Source: Bacteroidales bacterium (lineage in GTDB: Bacteria; Bacteroidota; Bacteroidia; Bacteroidales; UBA932). From it: a stretch of DNA of 64,000 nt. Below are positions 40,089-50,400 of this stretch, in pieces. The translations under genes and the position numbers were made by a program. Every line of letters begins with the position of its first letter. The stretch's first letter is position 1. The DNA lies in assembly GCA_015060335.1 (NCBI GenBank), contig SUYR01000016.1, positions 1-64,000 on the forward strand, given 5' to 3'. The notes beneath the pieces are model-generated. The model was given only the letters and a program-made list of their open reading frames with translations, had not been told where the DNA came from and ran no database searches.

Positions 40089-43031
40089 ATGAGAAATTTT
40101 AGAAGATTGATTTCGACAATCCTGTTATCGGCAATCGGCGTCGTGACGGCTTTCTCCCAGACTTCTGTGAAAGTCAGCGGAGTGGTCACTTCAGCCGATG
40201 ACGGCCTTCCTATGATCGGTGTGGCTGTCATGGATGGTAACGGTAACGGAGTTGTCACTTCTCTTGATGGAGATTATGAAATTACCGTAGCGCCTGGTAC
40301 GGAACTGACGTTCTCCAGCATCGGATTCAACGATGAAAAGGTTGTTGTCCCTCAGGCAGAGACATTTACTCATAATGTCGTGATGCAGCCGGAGACCATG
40401 AAACTGGACGATGTCGTTGTAATCGCCTATGGTGTAAGAAAGAAAGGAACTGTTGCCGGTTCGGTTTCCACCGTCAAGTCGGAAAAACTTGAGAACACGC
40501 CGACAGCGGCTTTCGATCAGGCACTTCAGGGTCAGGTGGCCGGACTTACCGTCTTGTCCAACACCGGTGAGCCAAGTGCTTCCGCATCGATGAAGATCAG
40601 AGGTACCAACTCGATAAATTCAGGAACGTCTCCGCTTTATATCCTTGACGGTGTGGAGATTTCTGCAGCTGACTTCAATACGATCAATCCGGCTGATATA
40701 GAGAGTATGTCAGTTCTGAAGGATGCGTCATCTACTTCAATTTATGGTGCTCGTGCGGCTAACGGAGTAATCGTAATTACAACAAAGCGCGGACGTAACA
40801 TGGACCGCCCTAACATCAATTTCCGGACTCAGCTGGGATGGTCAGCCATCGCACATGGCAACTGGGACCTTATGACTACAGCAGAGCGTATTCAATATGA
40901 AAAGGAAATTGGAATGACGTCCGGTCAGAATTATGATTATCTGAGTAAGATAGACGTGAACTGGATGGATGTGGTGTTCAATGATGCAGCAATGCTTCAG
41001 AGCTATGAACTCTCTGTTTCGGGTGCTACAGATAAGACAAACTACTATCTTTCAGGTTCTTATTATGATCAGGAAGGAGTGGCCCCAGGCTCTATGTTCG
41101 AGCGTTATTCTTTGAGGTATAACTTTGAACATCAGATGGCAAAGTGGTTGAAGATGGGTGCAAACACTATGTTTAACTACCAGAACATACAGCAGGCGGA
41201 TGAAGGAGCCTACGCACTCGTAACACCTATCTCTGCCGCGCGTTTCATGCTTCCTTACTGGGATCCGTATAAGGCTGACGGTTCTCTGGCTTCTATCAAT
41301 GACGGTACATGGAAAGGACAGGGGCAGAATCCGCTTGAGTGGCTTGAGAACAACCCTCTCGCATACAAGAAGTATAAGGTTTTCTCCACTCTTTTCGCAG
41401 ATTTCAACATTTACAAGAACCTTACTTTCAAGACTCAGTTCGGATTCGACTTCTCGCATACTACGGGTTTCAGCCAGTCATTTGCTTCCTACAAGCCTAA
41501 TCTCGGAGAAGGTATGGCCTCAAGAAGTTCGAGTGACGGCCTGAATCTTCAGTGGACAAACACTCTGAACTATCGTTTCGATATTGACAATGTCCACGAT
41601 TTCAACTTCCTGCTCGGTCATGAATGGCAGGATTATCATACTGAGAGATTCAGTGTAAGGTCAGAGGGTCAGACTAATGACTATCTGACAGATATCTCTA
41701 CAGGTACGAGAGTCACTTCCTGGGATAGCATGGCTACCTCGGACTACTCCCGCGTATCTTTCTTCGGACGTGCTGAATATAACTATGCGGACAGGTATTA
41801 CGCAGAAGCTTCTCTCCGTGCCGACGGATCATCCCGTTTCGGTAAGAACAACCGTTGGGGACTTTTCGGAGCTGTCGGATTCATGTGGAATCTCCGCAAT
41901 GAGGATTTCATGCTCGATTGCCGTGAATGGATGAATCAGGCGCAGATATCTTTCAGTACCGGTACTTCCGGAAATTCAGAAATTCCTAATTATGAGCACC
42001 TTGCACTTATATCAGGAGGTGCAGACTATATCGGAGATTCAGGAGTCGCTCCAGTTCAGCCTGGTAACGAGAATCTTACCTGGGAGAACACCTGGACCTC
42101 AAACCTCGGTTTCCATTTCGGTTTCTGGAACAGACTTAATGTGGACCTTGAACTTTATGCAAAGAGAACTACAGACATGCTGATGTCCGTGCCTCTTTCT
42201 TACGCCCAGTCGAATGGTTACGGCTATATGTGGGATAATGTAGGAGCCATGGTAAACATGGGCGCTGAAATCAATGTGAACGCAACAGTGTTACAGCTGA
42301 AGGATTTCTCGTGGAATGTAAACGCCAATGTCGGATATAACCATAATGAAATCACCGAACTTTATAATGGCGTTCAGGAATACGAACTTGCAAATACCAA
42401 TACAAAACTTGTTGTAGGTCATCCGCTCGGCGAGTTCTACATCAACCGCTATGCCGGTGTAAATCCTGCAAATGGTGATGCACTCTGGTATGACAAGGAC
42501 GGAAATCTGACAACCGAACTCAAGGACTCTGACAAGGTGCTTGTCGGAAATACTTTCCATGCGCCATGGCAGGGAGGTTTCGGCACGGCTCTTACATGGA
42601 AGGGTATCAGCTTGAGTGCGCAGTTCAGCTGGGTCGCAGACCGTTACATGCTCAACAATGACCGTTATTTCGACGAATCGAACGGCCGTTTTGCCACATA
42701 CAACCAGTCCCGCAGACTTCTTGACCGCTGGAAACAGCCAGGTGATGTCACCGATATTCCACGTCATGGTGTGTTTACGGAGTTTGACAGCCGTCTGCTT
42801 GAGGACGCTTCATTCCTGCGTCTGAAGAATCTGATGCTTTCATACAACCTTCCTTCAGGTCTCTTGAAGAAGACAGTTGTGATCAGAGGACTCAGAGTGT
42901 ATGCGCAGGCCCAGAACCTTTTGACATTCACCAATTTCTCAGGCTTGGATCCTGAAGGCACAAACAATCTGTATGCTGCCCAGTATCCGATGTCCCGCCA
43001 GTTCACTTTCGGTCTGGACCTGATGTTCTAA
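40089..43031 (+). CDS. SusC/RagA-type TonB-dependent outer-membrane transporter
   Basis: 980 aa. Signal peptide (about 1-24, ending AFSQ), N-terminal carboxypeptidase-like extension (VKVSGVVTSADDGLPMIGVA to ITVAPGTELTFSSIGF), TonB-box region (DDVVVIAYGVRKKGTVAGS), plug (LQGQVAGLTVLSNTGEPSAS to GARAANGVIVITTKRG), and a 22-strand barrel ending RQFTFGLDLMF. It imports a ligand captured by the SusD lipoprotein using TonB-ExbBD energy. With a downstream subtilisin-type protease and no glycoside hydrolase, the likely cargo is peptide rather than glycan. Confidence 0.95.
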   Translation: MRNFRRLISTILLSAIGVVTAFSQTSVKVSGVVTSADDGLPMIGVAVMDGNGNGVVTSLDGDYEITVAPGTELTFSSIGFNDEKVVVPQAETFTHNVVMQPETMKLDDVVVIAYGVRKKGTVAGSVSTVKSEKLENTPTAAFDQALQGQVAGLTVLSNTGEPSASASMKIRGTNSINSGTSPLYILDGVEISAADFNTINPADIESMSVLKDASSTSIYGARAANGVIVITTKRGRNMDRPNINFRTQLGWSAIAHGNWDLMTTAERIQYEKEIGMTSGQNYDYLSKIDVNWMDVVFNDAAMLQSYELSVSGATDKTNYYLSGSYYDQEGVAPGSMFERYSLRYNFEHQMAKWLKMGANTMFNYQNIQQADEGAYALVTPISAARFMLPYWDPYKADGSLASINDGTWKGQGQNPLEWLENNPLAYKKYKVFSTLFADFNIYKNLTFKTQFGFDFSHTTGFSQSFASYKPNLGEGMASRSSSDGLNLQWTNTLNYRFDIDNVHDFNFLLGHEWQDYHTERFSVRSEGQTNDYLTDISTGTRVTSWDSMATSDYSRVSFFGRAEYNYADRYYAEASLRADGSSRFGKNNRWGLFGAVGFMWNLRNEDFMLDCREWMNQAQISFSTGTSGNSEIPNYEHLALISGGADYIGDSGVAPVQPGNENLTWENTWTSNLGFHFGFWNRLNVDLELYAKRTTDMLMSVPLSYAQSNGYGYMWDNVGAMVNMGAEINVNATVLQLKDFSWNVNANVGYNHNEITELYNGVQEYELANTNTKLVVGHPLGEFYINRYAGVNPANGDALWYDKDGNLTTELKDSDKVLVGNTFHAPWQGGFGTALTWKGISLSAQFSWVADRYMLNNDRYFDESNGRFATYNQSRRLLDRWKQPGDVTDIPRHGVFTEFDSRLLEDASFLRLKNLMLSYNLPSGLLKKTVVIRGLRVYAQAQNLLTFTNFSGLDPEGTNNLYAAQYPMSRQFTFGLDLMF

Positions 43032-43035
43032 TGAT

Positions 43036-44580
43036 ATGAAAGATATGATGAATAATATAAACAAGATATTTACGAAGGCAGCTGCTGTGATTGCGCTTTC
43101 CTTCGGAATGGTTTCCTGTCTTGAGAAGCTTCCTGGGGATGCAATTCTTGAGGATAAGGGCATGAAGACCTTCTCAGATGCAGAACAGACATTGACAGGT
43201 ATCTATTCGGCTTATATGAGTGGAGCTCTGTATAGCGGCTATCTGACCATCCTGCCTGACATCCAGGCTGATCTCGTTCATGCCGTTCAGGGAAATACCA
43301 ATACTTATGGACCGCTGTGGCAGTGGGATGTCCGTCCGACCAACTCAGAAATAACAGCAGTTTATGGCTCGCTTTATAAAGTAATCGCACGTTGTAATTT
43401 CTATCTCGATCAGGTAGAAGACCTCAGGGAAAGTCTGACTGACGACGATGATATCACATATCTGGATTACTATACGGGAGAAGTGTACTGCGCCAGGGCA
43501 AATGCGTATGCAGAACTGATAAAATGTTTCTGTGAGGCGTACGATCCTGATAGAGCTCATGAGCAGATGGGAGTTGCTCTTGACAGCACTTATTTCGGAA
43601 CCAAGCCTCAGAGAAGGGCAAGCCTCAAGGAGTCTTACGCATTCGTGGTACGTGACCTTGAAAAGTCTGAAGAACTACTTGATGAGGATAACGACTGGTA
43701 CACCAATCCATATGTCACAAAGGCTGCCGTGCATGCACTACGCTCAAGAGTGGCACTTTACATGCAGGATTGGAATACTGCCGTTGACTATTCTACCAAG
43801 ATGATTGAAAATAAGGCATTTGATCTATCTACATCATCTGTATATACAACCGGAACAGATGTGATACAGGGTGGTGCAAGGGCTTACACATATGTGGATT
43901 ATATGTGGACACATGACCTTGCTACAGAGATCATCTGGCAGATCGGTTTTACAACCACATCTTATGGTGGTGCACTCGGTCAGGTGTTCCTTAATTTCAA
44001 TACAGACTATACATACTTCTATCCTGACTATATGCCGTCAGAATGGGTGATAGGTCTTTACAGCTCTTCAGATGCAAGACGTACGGCGTATTTCCGTACT
44101 CTGCCGACAGGCTATCAGGGAAATCCGAACCTGACATTGCTCGTAAAGTATTTCGGAAATGAAGATATATTCATTCCGTATAATATATTCCATGTGTGTC
44201 AGCCGAAACCTCTCCGTCTTGCAGAGCAGTATCTCATTCGTGCCGAGGCATATTGCAGACAGAATGAGTTCGGCAAGGCGACTTCCGATCTGAGGACTCT
44301 TGCAAAGGCCAGAGGTGCATCTGCAAGCAGCCTTTCAGAGAGCAACTGGCTGGAAGTCATTTCCAATGAAAGGGCAAAGGAACTTTATATGGAAGGTTTC
44401 CGTCTGAACGACCTTAAACGCTGGAACAAAGGATTCAAGCGTGTGACTCAGTCTTCAGCACAGAACGGACCGGGCAGCACACTTGACATCAAGGCAGGAG
44501 ACTATAGGTTCGTATGGCCTATACCGCAGCATGAAGTAGAGGCTCCGGGATCAGGCATCAGACAGAATACAGGATATTAA
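43036..44580 (+). CDS. SusD/RagB-type surface substrate-binding lipoprotein
   Basis: 514 aa. Lipobox FGMVSC after a short signal peptide (start could also be 43045 or 43048). N-terminal SusD-like part (FSDAEQTLTGIYSAYMSG) with TPR-like helices (YTGEVYCARANAYAELIKCF, PYVTKAAVHALRSRVALYMQ, RLAEQYLIRAEAYCRQNEFG) and C-terminal RagB part (ISNERAKELYMEGFRLNDLK, then RFVWPIPQHEVEAPGSGI). It forms the lid on the SusC barrel at the cell surface. 4 nt after the susC-like gene. Confidence 0.95.
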   Translation: MKDMMNNINKIFTKAAAVIALSFGMVSCLEKLPGDAILEDKGMKTFSDAEQTLTGIYSAYMSGALYSGYLTILPDIQADLVHAVQGNTNTYGPLWQWDVRPTNSEITAVYGSLYKVIARCNFYLDQVEDLRESLTDDDDITYLDYYTGEVYCARANAYAELIKCFCEAYDPDRAHEQMGVALDSTYFGTKPQRRASLKESYAFVVRDLEKSEELLDEDNDWYTNPYVTKAAVHALRSRVALYMQDWNTAVDYSTKMIENKAFDLSTSSVYTTGTDVIQGGARAYTYVDYMWTHDLATEIIWQIGFTTTSYGGALGQVFLNFNTDYTYFYPDYMPSEWVIGLYSSSDARRTAYFRTLPTGYQGNPNLTLLVKYFGNEDIFIPYNIFHVCQPKPLRLAEQYLIRAEAYCRQNEFGKATSDLRTLAKARGASASSLSESNWLEVISNERAKELYMEGFRLNDLKRWNKGFKRVTQSSAQNGPGSTLDIKAGDYRFVWPIPQHEVEAPGSGIRQNTGY

Positions 44581-44591
44581 TCATCGGAAAT

Positions 44592-45521
44592 ATGAACAGA
44601 TTATACAGATACATTACACTTGCTTTTGTTGCAGCCATTTCCCTTGCAGGCTGCCATGAGAGATATGTGACATATTCCGATGCGGAATATATCATGTTTG
44701 CAGACACTATGGCGTTGTATCCTGTCCAGGCGAAAGGCACTGTGGACAAAACCGGCAAAGTCATAGATACTACCTTCACAATACCGGTAGTGTCAACTGT
44801 AAAGAGGGATTACGACAGGACATTCGGTGTTGAGATAATTGACAAGGGCAGTAATGCCATAGAACGCTACCACTATCGTCTTGAGTCCAATATGGTTACC
44901 ATCAAGGCCGGTGAGCTGCGTGCAGATGTGCTTGTGCACGGCTACTACAACAATATTGACGTGACGGATTCACTTGGCTTCGAGCTGCAGCTTGTTATGG
45001 ATGACAAGCTTGTGATGCCGCTGTATGGCAAGAATACCAAAGTTGTCATGATGAAGAGCTGTCCTCTGGACATCAATGACTTTACGGGATATTGCATCTT
45101 CACTTCCATGTTCCTGTATCAGTACAGCGCAACAGGATCCTATCAGAGACTTATCAGGACTGAAAGACTGGATGACAATACGATCATCTGCCGCAACTGG
45201 CTTGCAGACGGTTACGATGTGACATTGACATTCAACAATGACGATCCAATGAAACCGCTTGTTACAATGGCTGATGATCAGGTTGCATCTGACGAAGGTT
45301 CTATCTTCGGTCAGACCCATGGAGACAACCGTATTCTCGTGACTCACAGTCCGGCTGCGGAATCCATATATTATCCATGTGGAAAATATCTCTATCTGTG
45401 GGCACATTTCTATGTGGAGAATCTTGGTACACCAGTAGGTACCGTAGGCCATTTCTACAATATCATGGAATGGATCAGTGATGAAGAGGCCGAGCGCCTT
45501 CAGAAAGTGGAAGGAATGTAA
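44592..45521 (+). CDS. DUF4984-like lipoprotein of the SusCD operon
   Basis: 309 aa. Lipobox SLAGC. The sequence YVTYSDAEYIMFADTMALYP, RDYDRTFGVEIIDKGSNAIE and DINDFTGYCIF matches lipoproteins found right after RagB/SusD genes (DUF4984; DUF4843 is an alternative). Probably a surface-exposed accessory protein of the transporter, in the position where SusE-like binding proteins sit in glycan loci. 11 nt after the susD-like gene. Confidence 0.6.
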   Translation: MNRLYRYITLAFVAAISLAGCHERYVTYSDAEYIMFADTMALYPVQAKGTVDKTGKVIDTTFTIPVVSTVKRDYDRTFGVEIIDKGSNAIERYHYRLESNMVTIKAGELRADVLVHGYYNNIDVTDSLGFELQLVMDDKLVMPLYGKNTKVVMMKSCPLDINDFTGYCIFTSMFLYQYSATGSYQRLIRTERLDDNTIICRNWLADGYDVTLTFNNDDPMKPLVTMADDQVASDEGSIFGQTHGDNRILVTHSPAAESIYYPCGKYLYLWAHFYVENLGTPVGTVGHFYNIMEWISDEEAERLQKVEGM

Positions 45522-45534
45522 TAATTAACCGGAT

Positions 45535-47679
45535 ATGATTATGAATAAGAAAATATATGATTTTTTCAGCCTACTTTCTTTGGCTGCAGTACTTTTTGCA
45601 GGAATATCTTGTGAACAGACTGACCCTGTTGATGATTCATCGGATAAAGATACGGTCTCTTTTCCGGAACTCGTAAAGGAAACCGATGTAGAACCAGGCA
45701 CTTTGCTTACATTTACAATCCAGCCGGACAAAGGATGGAGTATCTCGATCCCGGTGGAGAGTTTTGAGTGGTTCAAGATTCTTGACGGAAAGTTCAAGGT
45801 TCAGACTCTTTCCGGAGTTTCTCTCAAGGAACCTAAGACCATAACGATATGGACAACTGAAGAGCCTTCATTCGCCCTCAGGTCGTGTGAGGTCAAGATG
45901 ACAATAGGCGAGGAAACAAGAACTGTAGCAGAATATACTCTTCGTGCTGAAGGCAGGACAGTTGAGGTATATCCTGTGGCAATGACGGAAGATGGCAGAT
46001 TCTCTTATGCTGACGGTGCATATATATATGATACAAAACCACTGGCTGAGGATGATGTTGTAGAACTTGTGTGGGATGAAAACGAAAGGAGATATTCATT
46101 CCCAGTAGAGGTTAAGTCAAATTATGACTGGACAGTGGAATGGCCGGAGTGGGCACGGGCAGATATAAATGTTGACTCCAGAGTTGGAGACGTTCCCGTT
46201 GAAATCTATGGAGTAAATTCAAAGCTTCCTATGACTTCGACTGACGGAGAGGTGATTTTCAAGCATGGAGATGATGTCAAGAAGATTGTCAAGGTCAGGA
46301 TTCCGGGCAGCCAGGATAAGTTTATCCATAATCTGAGTGGTTATACATCTTTGTATTTCGACCATGCATGCTATATGCATAATGATAATGGAGTTTATTC
46401 CAAAGACCCTGTCCAGGGATACTTTTTCGGACCGGAATCTTCAAGAGTAGTTGTTCTCGAACTTGGAGACAACGGATATGAACTGAAAGAAACCCCATGG
46501 CTGTCAGTTGTTGTAGGTGCATGGGATAATGTTGATAATGCAGATGTGCTTCAGTCGCGTACAGTTTCAATATCTGCTCCACGATATGCCGGATCAGAGG
46601 ATAGGAACGCTACGATTGTCTTTCTTCCGGCAACGGCTCCTTCTGATGTGGCTGAGATTCTGTCGGCAGACAGGATGAGTATCAAGGAGGAATATTCATC
46701 ATACGCGATCCCTGTGGTACAGGCAGCCCGTCCAGCCGAGTATATTACATTCGAAGCAGATGCTTCTGAACGTGAGAGTGCCGGTCTTTTGTTTGTGAAA
46801 GCAGAGTCGGATCTGCTTCCTGAGAAGGATCTTACCTTTGCAGAAGGCTCACGGGACTGGCAGTATGAGCTCTCATATATCAAGGAAATGGCCACTGCAA
46901 AATCGACATTCTATATCACGGAAGCATACGAGACCATAACAGTTCTTGACGCAGAGGGCAACGAGGTAATCGCAGACGAGCATTGGCTCAGCTATGATTC
47001 TCTTGGTGAAGGCCTGTATGGACAGATACAGATGGATATGTCAATATTCCTCAAGGATGCTCCTTCTGAGATTGACGGATATGTCGTGTTCAAGGATGAG
47101 ACAGGTAAGGTGCTGTCAATAGTACACTGCAAATATAAGGAGGAACCAAAGACAGATGTTGATGTCTTGAAGGATGTTTCTGCTGAATTCTTTGCAGATC
47201 CTCAGGCAGCGGAAATGGCCGGAGCGACCATACACGAGGTGGTTTCAGGTCCTACATATATCAAGTATAAGGAACATCAGGCGCCGATTTATATCGTGAA
47301 GTTTACCAAGAATAATACTTCTCTGGTAATCAATACATCTAAAGAATGCCAGATATATTCGTGTGCTGGAAAAAAGAACGGACCTGAAATGGTGACTATA
47401 GATGACCAGATGTTCATTGACAAGGAAATCTACCAGCAGATTGAAGATTACAATAATGGTCTTATTGATAAATATCCTGATACCAGTAATGAGAGAAGTA
47501 CAATGGGTATTCTGACTTTCGGTAAGACATCTTTTGAGACAAGAGTGTATCCTGGATACTCGAAATTCAATATGAAGATGCCGGATAAAGTTACAGATAA
47601 ATATATGTCGGAAGTAATCCAATTCGGTACCCAGGAAGCCATTTTGTTTGTATTTATTTGCGAACTTGACCTTCAATAA
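45535..47679 (+). CDS. Large surface lipoprotein, DUF5003-like
   Basis: 714 aa (start 45535, or ATG at 45541). Lipobox FAGISC. Built of several beta-sandwich-like units: VEPGTLLTFTIQPDKGWSIS and YSFPVEVKSNYDWTVEWPEW are BACON/Ig-like in style, and GEVIFKHGDDVKKIVKVRIP follows. The overall order resembles DUF5003, which co-occurs with DUF4984 in SusCD operons. No catalytic motif. Likely surface-exposed binding or scaffold protein. Confidence 0.55.
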   Translation: MIMNKKIYDFFSLLSLAAVLFAGISCEQTDPVDDSSDKDTVSFPELVKETDVEPGTLLTFTIQPDKGWSISIPVESFEWFKILDGKFKVQTLSGVSLKEPKTITIWTTEEPSFALRSCEVKMTIGEETRTVAEYTLRAEGRTVEVYPVAMTEDGRFSYADGAYIYDTKPLAEDDVVELVWDENERRYSFPVEVKSNYDWTVEWPEWARADINVDSRVGDVPVEIYGVNSKLPMTSTDGEVIFKHGDDVKKIVKVRIPGSQDKFIHNLSGYTSLYFDHACYMHNDNGVYSKDPVQGYFFGPESSRVVVLELGDNGYELKETPWLSVVVGAWDNVDNADVLQSRTVSISAPRYAGSEDRNATIVFLPATAPSDVAEILSADRMSIKEEYSSYAIPVVQAARPAEYITFEADASERESAGLLFVKAESDLLPEKDLTFAEGSRDWQYELSYIKEMATAKSTFYITEAYETITVLDAEGNEVIADEHWLSYDSLGEGLYGQIQMDMSIFLKDAPSEIDGYVVFKDETGKVLSIVHCKYKEEPKTDVDVLKDVSAEFFADPQAAEMAGATIHEVVSGPTYIKYKEHQAPIYIVKFTKNNTSLVINTSKECQIYSCAGKKNGPEMVTIDDQMFIDKEIYQQIEDYNNGLIDKYPDTSNERSTMGILTFGKTSFETRVYPGYSKFNMKMPDKVTDKYMSEVIQFGTQEAILFVFICELDLQ

Positions 47680-47692
47680 GAATTGATACACT

Positions 47693-50383
47693 ATGAGAAT
47701 ATACGACTATATCAGAATTTTATTTGCTCTCCCGATTTCTCTGTTTCTGTTCAGTTGTGCAGAACTTGATGAGCCGGATTATAGGGAAAAGGAGTACGGA
47801 TACGTACAGTTCAAATTGTTCAAGGAAGCGTCATACGTTCCGGTAAAGGCGGTGGGAGACGACGAAAAGGTCCTGAACTATCTTTCAGAGGCAACAAAGA
47901 TCGGAATCCTTTTCACTGACGGAAAGCGTAACATCAGCCAGACCCTGGTTCTTAATTCGTTTGATGCCGAATCTGCAGAATACGGATTGAGAAGTGACAA
48001 GATGAAGCTTCTGGCAGGAAACTACAAAGTCATTTCATATACGCTTTATGGAAAGCTTGACGAGCCAATCTATGAGGGAACGATGGCGAAATTCCCGCAG
48101 ATTGACGCAGATTTTACTGTTGTTGCAGGAGGCTTGTGCGTACATGACCTCCTTGCAAAGACAGTAGAAAGGGGAAAGGTGAAATTTACTCTTGTAAAGG
48201 ATACAAGTGCATTTGTTCAGACTAAGGCAAGTCAGAAAGTGAGGGAATATACATTTGATGAAATCCTTTCTGTGGATATTCAGGTAAGAAAGGATGATAA
48301 GCCGGTATTGTTCAGGGCACTTCCTGTTAAGTTTTCTATGCATTTTGTTGACAACGACGATCCTTCTGACGGAGCCTACACATCGACGGCTGTGTGTGAT
48401 ACAGTAGTGTCGTTGCCGGCAGGAGAATATAGTATAGACTATTATGCTGTCTATGATGACAAGAAGGGACGCTCACTTCTGGAGAGAAATGATAATGTAA
48501 AAGCAGTAGTTAAAGTCAAGGATAATGAGCTGTCAAAGCAGAATGTCCCTGTAAGACTTTATCAGTCAGATGAATATATTCAGGATTATTATGCTCTCAA
48601 AGCTATCTGGGAATCTCTTGAAGGACCGAAGTGGTATTATAGCGGCGAGAACTTTCCTGATGGAGCGAACTGGGACTTCAATAAGGATGTCGATCTTTGG
48701 GGGGACCAGCCAGGTGTCTCGCTGCATTCCAACGGACGTGTGGCTTTGATCAGTGTCAGCGATTTCGGATTCAGAGGCGAATTACCAGCCGAGATTGCTA
48801 AGCTTACAGAGCTTACAGAGCTTTATCTCGGCACTCATAACGATTCGAATCAGAATGAGTTCGATCCGACACTTCAGTCCGGTACGAGAGACAGGATGGA
48901 GCGCCACAAGCAGTATCTCGCTTCAAAGTATCCTTCTGTACAGTTCAGCGAGCCTATAGCAAGAGCTCTGAAGGAGCATGATATCGTGATTCCTGAGACT
49001 GCAATGTATGAGACGATGACTGAGGAACAGATTATAGACCGCAGGACAGGACTTATGAAGATCCAGCCTAAGGATGCTGTGGCCGGGAAACTCTATAACG
49101 GACTCACAAAAATAGATCCTGCAATCTGGTCTCTTGACAAGCTCGAGAAGCTTACGATAGCAAATGGTCTTCTTGAAGAGTTCCCTCTGAAACCTGCTGA
49201 TATGGATAAGGACAAGGGCTTGGTTGCCCTCTCTGACCTGGAGATCTATAACTGCAGCAAACTCAAGAACCCAAAGGAAGCCCTCAAAGCCATGCCTTCG
49301 CTTGTTTCTTTGAATCTTTCACAGAACAATCCGGACTGGACTTCAGAGGAGGCAAACGATCTGTTGCACTCTCTTGCAGCCGAAGACTCAAGGTCTGCAA
49401 AGAAGATACAGATACTCTACATGAATAAATCGAACCTTTCAAAGGTAGATGGCAAGAAACTTTCGACCATGAAGAGTCTTGGACTTCTGGATTTAAGTGA
49501 TAATAAGATAACAGAGATCTCTGCTTTTGGTAAAGATATCAATCTTGTTCAGCTCCATCTCAATAATAATGAGATTACTGAACTTAAGAGGGCGGAGAAT
49601 GGCGAACCTTTCTGCGGACTTGCTGATGTGGAAACGTTCTCTGTCAGAAATAATAAGCTTACAGTGTTCCCTGATATCTTTGATGCAAAATCTAAGTTCG
49701 GTATGGTTTCCGTGGATTTTTCATACAATAATATCACCAGGTTTGCCGGTTATGACGAACAGGGTAACAAGACGGGTGAGAACAAAGGTATATACGCAGA
49801 GACTTTGACTTTGGCCAACAATCCGATCTCCGTATATCCTGTCATGTTCCGTGACACTGATTCTAAAATCGCATATGTAAACATGAGAGGATGCGGAATG
49901 ACAGAGATACCCGACAGCTCCTTTGTTTATGACAACGCAGTGTATCTGACTTCCTTCGATTTTTCATATAATAAATTGAAGGACATACCGAGCGATTTTC
50001 ATTCAGGCAACATTCCGTATCTGTATGGGCTTGATATCTCATACAACAGGTTCAGTACCTTCCCTTACGAACAGTTCGATATGAAGGGACTTACCGTATT
50101 TGCCATACGAGGACAGAGAAATGACAAGGGTGAAAGATGTCTGACCCAATGGCCGGAGGGCGTGTATCAGCATACAGGCTTGAGAGGACTTTATTTGGGA
50201 TCGAATGATATAGGTGTAGTTAACGATATAATATCGACTCTATGCTACTATCTTGACATCAGTGATAACCCGAATATTGTTTTTGATGCTTCTGACATAT
50301 GTTATGCATGGCAGGCTGGAGCATATATCCTGTTGTATGACAAGACACAGGAAATATTGAATTGTGACCTGATGCTGCAATAA
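47693..50383 (+). CDS. Leucine-rich-repeat surface lipoprotein with N-terminal DUF4458-like domains
   Basis: 896 aa. Lipobox LFLFSC. Residues about 25-300 form two similar beta domains (YGYVQFKLFKEASYVPVKAV and GKVKFTLVKDTSAFVQTKAS), like DUF4458. A central ALKAIWESLEGPKWYYSGEN segment leads into leucine-rich repeats from about 350 to the end: LPAEIAKLTELTELYLGTHN, LGLLDLSDNKITEISAFGKD, INLVQLHLNNNEITEL, LTSFDFSYNKLKDIPSDFHS. LRRs bind proteins, fitting a role in holding a protein substrate at the surface. 13 nt after the previous gene. Confidence 0.75.
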   Translation: MRIYDYIRILFALPISLFLFSCAELDEPDYREKEYGYVQFKLFKEASYVPVKAVGDDEKVLNYLSEATKIGILFTDGKRNISQTLVLNSFDAESAEYGLRSDKMKLLAGNYKVISYTLYGKLDEPIYEGTMAKFPQIDADFTVVAGGLCVHDLLAKTVERGKVKFTLVKDTSAFVQTKASQKVREYTFDEILSVDIQVRKDDKPVLFRALPVKFSMHFVDNDDPSDGAYTSTAVCDTVVSLPAGEYSIDYYAVYDDKKGRSLLERNDNVKAVVKVKDNELSKQNVPVRLYQSDEYIQDYYALKAIWESLEGPKWYYSGENFPDGANWDFNKDVDLWGDQPGVSLHSNGRVALISVSDFGFRGELPAEIAKLTELTELYLGTHNDSNQNEFDPTLQSGTRDRMERHKQYLASKYPSVQFSEPIARALKEHDIVIPETAMYETMTEEQIIDRRTGLMKIQPKDAVAGKLYNGLTKIDPAIWSLDKLEKLTIANGLLEEFPLKPADMDKDKGLVALSDLEIYNCSKLKNPKEALKAMPSLVSLNLSQNNPDWTSEEANDLLHSLAAEDSRSAKKIQILYMNKSNLSKVDGKKLSTMKSLGLLDLSDNKITEISAFGKDINLVQLHLNNNEITELKRAENGEPFCGLADVETFSVRNNKLTVFPDIFDAKSKFGMVSVDFSYNNITRFAGYDEQGNKTGENKGIYAETLTLANNPISVYPVMFRDTDSKIAYVNMRGCGMTEIPDSSFVYDNAVYLTSFDFSYNKLKDIPSDFHSGNIPYLYGLDISYNRFSTFPYEQFDMKGLTVFAIRGQRNDKGERCLTQWPEGVYQHTGLRGLYLGSNDIGVVNDIISTLCYYLDISDNPNIVFDASDICYAWQAGAYILLYDKTQEILNCDLMLQ

Positions 50384-50400
50384 TGGGAGGAACGACGAAT